Both the position numbers and the translations under genes were made by a program. The notes below the pieces were generated by a model. The model was not told the DNA's origin and did no database searches. It saw only the letters and a program-made list of their open reading frames with translations. From Thermoplasmata archaeon (lineage in GTDB: Archaea; Thermoplasmatota; Thermoplasmata; Lutacidiplasmatales; UBA184), in contig JASHUV010000022.1 of the NCBI GenBank assembly GCA_030039825.1, positions 1 to 5,518 on the forward strand: DNA of 5,518 bases, read 5' to 3'. The number at the start of each line of letters is the position of its first letter. Position 1 is the first letter of the stretch. Positions 1-5,077 of the stretch are shown in pieces.

Positions 1-1
1 G

Positions 2-490
2 GTCCACGTGGAGATGGGGACCTTCTCGAAGGCGTTCGGGGTCGTGGGGGGCCACATCTCCGGCAGCCGGGAGCTCATCGATTACGCCTACAACCGCTCG
101 CGGACCTGGCTCCTGAGCGGCTCCCCGCCGCCCCCGGTCGCCGCCGCCTGCCTCGCGGCGGTCGACGTCCTCGAGAGCGAGCCCCAGCACGTCGACCGGC
201 TCTGGGCGCTCACCCGCCGCTTCCAGAGCGCGCTCGGCGGGCTCGGCTTCGACCTCGGGCGGAGCACCACGCCGATCACCCCCGTCATCGTCGGGGAGAG
301 CTCCGTGGCCCGCGCCCTCTCCGAGAGGCTCTTCGCCGAGGGGGTCTTCGCCCTGCCGATCGTCTTCCCGATGGTCGCGAAGGACAAGGCCCGCCTCCGG
401 ACGATCATGAACGCGGCGCTCACCGACGAGGACCTCGGGACGGCGATCGGCGCCTTCGAGCGGGCCGGCCGATCCCTGAAGCTCCTCTGA
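2..490 (+). CDS. 2-amino-3-ketobutyrate CoA ligase-like alpha-oxoamine synthase (5'-truncated)
   Basis: C-terminal 162 residues of a fold-type I PLP enzyme of the alpha-oxoamine synthase family. These cytosolic enzymes condense an amino acid with an acyl-CoA; 2-amino-3-ketobutyrate CoA ligase works with threonine dehydrogenase to turn threonine into glycine and acetyl-CoA. The fragment opens just before the PLP-lysine motif GTFSKAFGVVGG, the Schiff-base lysine being codon 29-31. About 152 residues follow it, matching the roughly 154 after the lysine in the 398-residue E. coli enzyme, so the C-terminus is complete. A family-typical segment PMVAKDKARLR, near residues 124-134, carries the Arg expected to bind the substrate carboxylate. 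The reading frame is open to the left edge, so the true start lies outside; the GTG at 8 is internal. 8-Amino-7-oxononanoate synthase (BioF) is a close relative and cannot be excluded. The family is secure, the exact substrate less so. Confidence 0.88.
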   Translation, partial: VHVEMGTFSKAFGVVGGHISGSRELIDYAYNRSRTWLLSGSPPPPVAAACLAAVDVLESEPQHVDRLWALTRRFQSALGGLGFDLGRSTTPITPVIVGESSVARALSERLFAEGVFALPIVFPMVAKDKARLRTIMNAALTDEDLGTAIGAFERAGRSLKLL

Positions 491-508
491 CCCGGCCCGT
501 ACCCGGGC

Positions 509-514
509 ATATAT
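509..514 (+). promoter_or_regulatory. TATA-like box upstream of the DUF2203 gene
   Basis: ATATAT stands out in a GC-rich 54-base gap, centred about 33 bases before the ATG at 545. An archaeal TATA box would place the transcript start about 25-27 bases downstream, giving a leader of roughly 6-8 bases. No Shine-Dalgarno sequence lies between it and the ATG, which fits a leaderless or very short-leader transcript. It suggests the DUF2203 gene is transcribed independently of the upstream synthase gene. This is inferred from position and composition only. Confidence 0.6.
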
Positions 515-544
515 CCCTCCCTCGCCGTTCGCCTCCCGAGCGCG

Positions 545-1033
545 ATGGTCCCGGTCCGAGAGGGGGGCCCCCCCGGGGAGCTCCCGAACCCTCCGAAGCT
601 CTGGAGCCCGGAGGCGGCGAGCGAGCGCACGCGCGAGCTGCGGGAGCTCGTCGTCGACCTCCGGAGCGCCGCGGTCCGGCTCCGGCAGATCCATGCCGAG
701 CTCGAGCGCCTCACGAAGTTCTGGGGGCCGGAGATCGACGCCCCCGACCACCCCGACCGCGGCCTCAAGGAGCGCCTCGTCACGGAGGGGGCGGCGCTCA
801 CCCGACGCCTGGAGGGCGAGGTCGGCCGGCTCTCCGCCGAGGGGATCGAGGTGAAGGACCTCGACGCCGGGCTCGTCGATTTCTACGGCCTCGTCCAGGG
901 CGAGGTCGTCTTCCTGTGCTGGCGCGTCGGCGAGGAGGAGGTCGGCTTCTTCCACCCGCTCGACGGCGGCTTCCGGCAGCGGCGGCCGATCCCCGAGCGG
1001 TCGGCGAAGGCGAGCCCCGGCCCGCGCCGGTAG
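545..1033 (+). CDS. DUF2203 family protein
   Basis: A 162-residue soluble protein of a family with no established biochemical function, found in archaea and bacteria. The first half is predicted helical and heptad-like (about residues 22-58 and 72-98, rich in Leu, Glu and Arg), probably an antiparallel helical pair. The second half carries the family signature: GIEVKDLDAGLVDF (100-113), then VFLCWRVGEEEVGFFHPLDG (122-141), then GFRQR, matching the usual 'G-evKdld-GLVDF ... LCW-GE ... H ... GF-R' pattern. There is no signal peptide or membrane segment. The first 17 residues are Pro/Gly-rich and the last 12 or so are basic and look disordered. ATG at 545 is chosen because a TATA-like box lies about 33 bases upstream and the core family region begins at about residue 18. 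The gene follows the synthase by 54 bases and converges on the membrane-protein gene with 13 bases between stops. Its role is unknown. Confidence 0.85.
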   Translation: MVPVREGGPPGELPNPPKLWSPEAASERTRELRELVVDLRSAAVRLRQIHAELERLTKFWGPEIDAPDHPDRGLKERLVTEGAALTRRLEGEVGRLSAEGIEVKDLDAGLVDFYGLVQGEVVFLCWRVGEEEVGFFHPLDGGFRQRRPIPERSAKASPGPRR

Positions 1034-1045
1034 TCCCGCGCCGGT
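1021..1045. repeat. 11-base direct repeat at a convergent gene junction
   Basis: CCCGCGCCGGT occurs at 1021-1031 and again at 1035-1045, a 14-base period. The first copy encodes the last residues of the DUF2203 protein and includes the T of its stop codon; the second fills the gap before the stop of the opposite gene. It may be a small slippage duplication that moved or created the stop. No function is implied. Confidence 0.7.
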
Positions 1046-1046
1046 C

Positions 1047-1997
1047 TCACGACTCGGGATCGAGCGGTCGCCCGATTCGCGCGAGCCGGATCGCGGCGAT
1101 CCCGGCGAGGATCGTCCCGCCCGAGATCGTGGCGACCGCCGCCACGCCGACGGCGGGATACGCCACGCTGACGGGCAGGAGGAAGACGCTCGCCGGCGCC
1201 ACCGCGGCCGCGGCGCTCCCCGCGAGCGCGAGGCCCGGACGCTCCCGTCGGTACGCCGCGAGCGCCCCGCCGAGGGCGACGAGGGCGCCGATCCCGAGGA
1301 GGATCGCCGCGGACCACTCGGCCGCGACGAACGACTCGAGGTCGGCGAACGGCGTCAGCACGTAGGTCACCGGCCCGGAGGAGGCGCCGCTCTCGGGAGC
1401 GAGGGCGATCGAGAGGGGCGCGCCCGGCCCCCCGGATGTCGAGTAGGCCGAGCTGAAGAAGACCACGAAGGTCTGGGGCGCGAATCCGGCGTCGCTGACG
1501 TTGACGATCGACCGTCCCGGCGGGAGCCCGCCGATCGCGAACGCCCCGCTCGCGCTCGTCCGCGCGGAGAGCGTCGGACCCGTCTCGGGGGCGACGGTCA
1601 CCGAGGCGCCCGAGATCGGCAGCGCCGACCCCGTCCCGCCGCCGGTCCGCGCCTCGGTCACCACGCCCTGGACCGTGAACGGCCCCGGCCCGAGCGCGAC
1701 CGCCCCCTCGGCGGTGGCGACGGCCGTCAGCGCGGACAGGGCGACCGCGAGGGCCAGGAGCACCGTGAAGACGATGCGCTCCCTCCCCCGGGTCGGTCCG
1801 GGGGCCGGCGGGAGGCCCGGGTACAGGTGGGGGTAGACCTCCCACGTGAAGATCGGGGGGCTCGCGCGGTCGCCGAGGAGGGAGATCGGACGTCGGCAGG
1901 CCGGGCAGGCCCACCAGACCACGTGAGGTCCGGGCGGCGGGGGGGCCGGGAAGGCGTGACCGCAGTGCGGGCAGCGGGCCGTCGGGCCACCGGACAC
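1047..1997 (-). CDS. Membrane protein: zinc ribbon, carboxypeptidase-regulatory-like domain, four TM helices
   Basis: A 316-residue protein with no firm family name. Residues 9-34 form a zinc ribbon: CPHC at 9-12 and CPAC at 31-34, 18 residues apart. A Pro-rich linker leads to TM1 (about 75-96). Residues 105-200 resemble a carboxypeptidase-regulatory-like beta-sandwich: VQGVVTEA, then ISGASVTV, then SASGAFAIGGLPPGRSIVNV, then GFAPQ. Three further hydrophobic segments follow at about 228-248, 255-273 and 276-303. Basic loops (YRRERPG and the final RLARIGR) obey the positive-inside rule, so the ribbon, the TM2-TM3 loop and the C-terminus should be cytoplasmic and the beta-sandwich outside. GTG at 1997 is chosen because a TATA-like box lies 26-27 bases upstream and it clears the divergent DUF99 gene; an in-frame ATG at 2054 would add 19 residues and overlap that gene. 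A signalling or envelope role is conceivable but unproven. Confidence 0.78.
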   Translation of the reverse strand: MSGGPTARCPHCGHAFPAPPPPGPHVVWWACPACRRPISLLGDRASPPIFTWEVYPHLYPGLPPAPGPTRGRERIVFTVLLALAVALSALTAVATAEGAVALGPGPFTVQGVVTEARTGGGTGSALPISGASVTVAPETGPTLSARTSASGAFAIGGLPPGRSIVNVSDAGFAPQTFVVFFSSAYSTSGGPGAPLSIALAPESGASSGPVTYVLTPFADLESFVAAEWSAAILLGIGALVALGGALAAYRRERPGLALAGSAAAAVAPASVFLLPVSVAYPAVGVAAVATISGGTILAGIAAIRLARIGRPLDPES

Positions 1998-2014
1998 GGC
2001 GTCGCGAGCCGCCC

Positions 2015-2020
2015 GGAGGT
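2015..2020 (+). promoter_or_regulatory. Shine-Dalgarno site deciding the TTG start of the DUF99 gene
   Basis: GGAGGT lies seven bases before TTG at 2028, near-ideal strength and spacing. It is the only clear ribosome-binding site seen in front of a start in this window. No ATG or GTG is available in frame close to the conserved N-terminal motif, so this site is the main support for the TTG start. Confidence 0.6.
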
Positions 2021-2026
2021 CATATC
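2021..2026 (-). promoter_or_regulatory. TATA-like box for the zinc-ribbon membrane protein gene
   Basis: On the minus strand this reads GATATG, the only AT-rich patch nearby. Its centre is 26-27 bases upstream of the proposed GTG start at 1997, the spacing expected for a leaderless archaeal transcript. The bases between box and start contain no Shine-Dalgarno sequence. It overlaps the leader of the divergent DUF99 gene. Confidence 0.5.
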
Positions 2027-2027
2027 G

Positions 2028-2729
2028 TTGGGCCGGGCCCTCGCGAAGCGCCATCTCCGGGTCATCGGCATCGACGACGGACCGTTCCGCCGGACCGACG
2101 CCCGGGCGCCGCTCGTCCTCGTCGCGATCGACCTCCCGGGGGTCGTCGAGGGGATCGAGCTCGGCGACGTCGCGGTCGACGGCACCGACGCGACCGACCG
2201 GATCCTCGAGCTCCTGCTCGCCTCCCCCCACCTTCCGGGGGCCCGGGCGATCCTCGTCGACGGCGCGACGGTCGGCGGCTTCAACCCGGTCGACATCGCC
2301 GCCCTCGCGGACGCGACGGGGCGGGCGGTCGTCTCCGTCACGCCGAAGCGACCCGACCTCGCCGCGATCGAGCGCGCTGTGCGGACCTACTTCCCCCGCG
2401 ACGCGGCGCGCCGCCTCGCGGTCCTGACCGGTCGCCCGACCTTCGCGGTCCCGCTCTCGGGAGGGAGCGTCCACGCGGCGGTCGCGGGCGCGACCCGCCG
2501 GGAGGCGCGCTCGCTCCTCGCGAGGACGACGCTCGTCGGGAGGTGGCCCGAGCCGTTGCGGCTCGCCCGGCTCCTCGCGCGGGCGCTCCCCGAGCTCGGG
2601 GGGGGATCGGGGCGGCGCGCGACGCGGCCTAGTTCGTCCCGGTCGGGGGCATCGAGCTCCCCGAGCCCGTCCCGGACGGGGCGCCCGACGAGGCGGCGGC
2701 GGACCCCGAGGCCGGCTCCGGGTGCATGA
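2028..2729 (+). CDS. DUF99 / UPF0215 endonuclease V-like protein, probable 3' frameshift
   Basis: Member of the DUF99 (UPF0215) family, an archaeal group related in fold to endonuclease V, which cuts DNA or RNA near deaminated bases; the activity of DUF99 proteins is not settled. Seen here: RVIGIDDGPF (11-20), VDGTDATDRI (50-59), ILVDGATVGGFNPVDI (75-90), VTPKRPD (104-110) and WPEPLRLARLLA (173-184), all in family order. The Asp residues of IDDG and LVDG are candidate metal ligands. TTG at 2028 is chosen for its GGAGGT site. As given, the frame runs to TGA at 2727-2729 (233 residues) with a Ser/Arg/Pro-rich tail overlapping the convergent gene by 101 bases. The natural end is probably TAG at 2630-2632: one extra G in the G8 run at 2598-2605 would give a 201-residue protein ending GGGIGAARDAA. 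The family call is firm; the C-terminus as read is doubtful. Confidence 0.85.
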   Translation: MGRALAKRHLRVIGIDDGPFRRTDARAPLVLVAIDLPGVVEGIELGDVAVDGTDATDRILELLLASPHLPGARAILVDGATVGGFNPVDIAALADATGRAVVSVTPKRPDLAAIERAVRTYFPRDAARRLAVLTGRPTFAVPLSGGSVHAAVAGATRREARSLLARTTLVGRWPEPLRLARLLARALPELGGGSGRRATRPSSSRSGASSSPSPSRTGRPTRRRRTPRPAPGA

Positions 2730-4941
2730 CCATCGTCTTGCCGCCGCGGCGGCGCCAGACGATGAGCCCGATCACGAGGAGGGCGAGGAGGATGATGACG
2801 AAGACGAGCGCCCCGAGCGAGAAGCCGGAGTTCCCGAAGTTGTAGGAGAGCGACGACGGGTTCCCGTTGACCTCGGCCGTGAAGTAGCCGGCGGCGGAGC
2901 AGTACTCGAGGCAGCCCGACCCCCCGAGCTGCGCGGACGCGGTCACGTACAGGAGCCCGTTCGGCGCGCCGCTCGGGATCCGGTAGCTGAACGTCCCGCT
3001 CGCGCTCGACAGCACGACGACCTCCTGGCCGCTCCCGGTCGCGTTCGAGTAGGCCGGCAGGAGGGTGACCGTGTAGGTCGGCGGGAGCGGCACCGTCGGG
3101 CTCGCGACGAACGTGTAGCTCACCGTGACCGTCTCCCCGGGCTGGTAGCTCCCGTCGAGGTAGTTCGAGGAGGTCGTGATCCCGAGCTTGAGGTCGACGC
3201 CGAGGGCGAGGGTGAGCGTCTGGCTCGCGCTCGCGAGGGTCCCGCCCGAGGCGGTCTGGGCGATCACCGTGACGGTGTAGGAGGTGGGCGGGGCCGTCGA
3301 GGGCACGGAGATCGAGAGCGAACCGCCGCTCACCGCGGCGTTATACACGCTCCCGCCGAGGTCGTTCGTGATCGTCGCCCAGAGCGTCGCGCCCGCGAGC
3401 GCGGCGCCCTGCGTCGCGACGCCGATCGAGATCGTGTCGCCGGGCGCGTAGGTGAGCTCGCTCGGGGCGAGCTCGATCTCGCCGGGCGTGGCGTCGGCCA
3501 CCGCGACCGCCTCGGTCTCCGCGGTCGCGTTCGAGGCCACGACGACGCCGACGATCTCCCCGAGGTAGTTCGTCGGGACCGTGAAGGTGAAGCTCCCCGA
3601 GCTCGCGCTCGTGCCGGCGACGGTGTGGACGAGGAGGAAGCCCGAGCCGGTGTCGCCGACGACCTCCCAGTAGTCGATCGACCAGCCCGCGACGACCGAG
3701 CTGTTCCCGCCGCCGAGGGTCCAGGCGCCGCTGCCGGTCCCCCCGCTGAAGTACTCCGAGCTCGAGAAGGCGACCGTGACCCGCGGGTAGGTCGTACCGT
3801 TCGAGATGGTGAACGTCGCGTTCGTCGTCCGGGTCGTGAGGCCCGGGTCGGCGGGGTCGGAGACCGTGACGCTGACGGTGTTGAGCGTGCGGGAGGAGAA
3901 GACCGAGGCGGAGGCGAGGAAGGTGATCGCGGCGTTCCCGGACGCGTCGGTGACGACGGAGGAGGGGGGGTTCCCGGGCGGGTTCACGAACGTCGCCCCG
4001 CTCTCGAACTTGAACGTCGCGCTGACGCCGACCGCCGGTCCGCTGATGCCCTCGAGGCCCTCGGTCACCCCGACGTAGACGGGCGCGCCGGACGTGAAGT
4101 CGCTCGTGACGCAGCCGGCGTTCGGGCAGCTCGAGAGCGTCACGGCCGGGAGGCCGAGGGTGCCGATGTCCCCGGACGCCGTGGAGGCGTCGGAGAACTT
4201 CCCGCCGGTCGTCTGGTTGCCCCAGATCGTGAGCGAGAGGAGGCCGAGGGCGTTCGTCGGCACCGAGAAGTTGAACCAGCCGAACCCGGCCGAGGCGTCG
4301 AGGGTCGCCGGCGTGTTCGGCAGCACCGCCGTCGTGCTCGAGGAGGTGGTGTAGGTCGCCGTGAGGATCGCCGAGCTGAGCGCGGTGAACGGCGCGGCGT
4401 TCGCCGTCGCCGAGGCGCTCCAGAAGTAGCTCATGTTCTGGGCCGGGAGCGCGTCGCGCTCGATGGCGCCGACCTCGATGCCGTAGGTGCGGACCGTGAA
4501 GTTCCAGAAGGCGAATCCGCCGGAGGTCCCGTGGACGGTGATGTTCCAGGTTCCGCTGTCGACGAGGTTGACGGGGATCTGGTAGAAGATGCCCCACTCC
4601 CAGCTCAGGTTCTCCCCGCCCTGGATCGGGACGGTCCAGGAGGCGGCGGGGTCCGTGATCCCGTCGCGGCTCGCGTTCCGGTCGTTGATCTGGACGGTCA
4701 CGTTCTTGTCGGCGCTGCTGTCGGTGACCTCGAAGTAGACGCGGCCGGAGGCGAGCCCCGATTCGAACTGCGTCATGAGCCCGCCGCTCGAATCCGTCGT
4801 CGTGATGGCGAGCGTCGGCGCCGCCGGCCCCGCGGTGGCGGCGGGGGTGACCGAGCTCGCCCCGGCGAGCGCCGGGACGAGGAGGCTCGAAGCGGTCAGC
4901 AGGCTCGCGAGGGCGACGACGACAATCGAAGAGCGGCGCAT
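2629..4941 (-). CDS. Secreted, membrane-anchored surface protein with beta-sandwich repeats
   Basis: A 770-residue type I surface protein, not assigned to a named family. Residues 1-27 are a signal peptide (MRR, hydrophobic 6-25, then ALAGA). The ectodomain (28-705) is rich in Ser, Thr, Gly and Val and looks all-beta. It holds a recurring strand motif at 221-242, 449-471, 540-562 and 648-670; the first two share F-x-F-x-VPTN-x-LG. Two Y-x-PG-[DE]-T segments (498-503, 599-604) mark the starts of probable Ig- or MG2-like domains. There are 13 N-x-S/T sequons, all before the membrane segment, eight of them in residues 80-242. The only cysteines form two close pairs, 272/277 and 677/681. A single TM helix (about 708-729) is followed by WRRR and a 40-residue Ser/Gly-rich cytoplasmic tail. 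ATG at 4941 is supported by the signal peptide and a TATA-like box 27-28 bases upstream. The role could be adhesion, envelope structure or S-layer association; no catalytic motif is seen. Confidence 0.85.
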   Translation of the reverse strand: MRRSSIVVVALASLLTASSLLVPALAGASSVTPAATAGPAAPTLAITTTDSSGGLMTQFESGLASGRVYFEVTDSSADKNVTVQINDRNASRDGITDPAASWTVPIQGGENLSWEWGIFYQIPVNLVDSGTWNITVHGTSGGFAFWNFTVRTYGIEVGAIERDALPAQNMSYFWSASATANAAPFTALSSAILTATYTTSSSTTAVLPNTPATLDASAGFGWFNFSVPTNALGLLSLTIWGNQTTGGKFSDASTASGDIGTLGLPAVTLSSCPNAGCVTSDFTSGAPVYVGVTEGLEGISGPAVGVSATFKFESGATFVNPPGNPPSSVVTDASGNAAITFLASASVFSSRTLNTVSVTVSDPADPGLTTRTTNATFTISNGTTYPRVTVAFSSSEYFSGGTGSGAWTLGGGNSSVVAGWSIDYWEVVGDTGSGFLLVHTVAGTSASSGSFTFTVPTNYLGEIVGVVVASNATAETEAVAVADATPGEIELAPSELTYAPGDTISIGVATQGAALAGATLWATITNDLGGSVYNAAVSGGSLSISVPSTAPPTSYTVTVIAQTASGGTLASASQTLTLALGVDLKLGITTSSNYLDGSYQPGETVTVSYTFVASPTVPLPPTYTVTLLPAYSNATGSGQEVVVLSSASGTFSYRIPSGAPNGLLYVTASAQLGGSGCLEYCSAAGYFTAEVNGNPSSLSYNFGNSGFSLGALVFVIILLALLVIGLIVWRRRGGKTMVMHPEPASGSAAASSGAPSGTGSGSSMPPTGTN

Positions 4942-4965
4942 GGGGAAAATCTTGCCGGGGAGGGG

Positions 4966-4971
4966 TATTTA
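4966..4971 (-). promoter_or_regulatory. TATA-like box for the surface protein gene
   Basis: TAAATA on the minus strand, centred 27-28 bases before the ATG at 4941, in an otherwise GC-rich intergenic region. No Shine-Dalgarno sequence lies between box and start, so a leaderless mRNA is expected. This is the most TATA-like element in the window. Confidence 0.68.
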
Positions 4972-5050
4972 GACCCTCGCGCGGAGGCGGCCGTAGCGTG
5001 CGTCACTTTCCCTCGGTGCGACCGGACGCCCGCCGGGCGACCGAAGGGGG

Positions 5051-5056
5051 GATATC
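5051..5056 (+). promoter_or_regulatory. TATA-like box for the MBL-fold hydrolase gene
   Basis: GATATC centred about 24-25 bases before the ATG at 5078, with no Shine-Dalgarno sequence between, fitting a leaderless transcript. It pairs with the opposite-facing box at 4966-4971 to make a 136-base divergent promoter region. Confidence 0.55.
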
Positions 5057-5077
5057 CGCGCCCCGGCTCCGGGCGCC

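Noticed and set aside
88..801. A 237-codon - strand frame opposite the synthase and DUF2203 genes.
   Set aside because: It spans two recognised genes on the other strand and has Arg/Ser-rich, motif-free sequence.
883..1914. A 343-codon - strand frame overlapping the membrane protein gene in another frame.
   Set aside because: Arg/Gly/Pro-rich shadow frame; the overlapping frame has CXXC pairs, membrane helices and a recognisable outer domain.
1827..2027. Upstream extension of the DUF99 frame to 1827.
   Set aside because: The residues do not resemble the family, are Arg/Gly-rich, and lie antisense over the zinc ribbon; the GGAGGT site supports TTG at 2028.
2052..2054. In-frame ATG on the - strand as start of the zinc-ribbon membrane protein.
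   Set aside because: It would overlap the DUF99 N-terminus and has no AT-rich box at the right distance; GTG at 1997 has one and still includes all four ribbon cysteines. Not fully excluded.
1998..2474. Upstream extension of the zinc-ribbon membrane protein to a start at 2474, giving 475 residues.
   Set aside because: The extra residues are charged, low-complexity sequence lying antisense over the well-supported DUF99 gene.
2638..2652. MPPTG near the C-terminus of the surface protein, resembling a sortase LPxTG motif.
   Set aside because: It lies after the membrane helix and basic stop-transfer residues, so it should be cytoplasmic; sortase motifs precede the helix. No PGF-type archaeosortase signal is seen either.
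3341..4597. A 418-codon - strand frame within the surface protein gene.
   Set aside because: Composed almost wholly of Arg, Gly, His and Leu, typical of an out-of-frame reading of a GC-rich gene.
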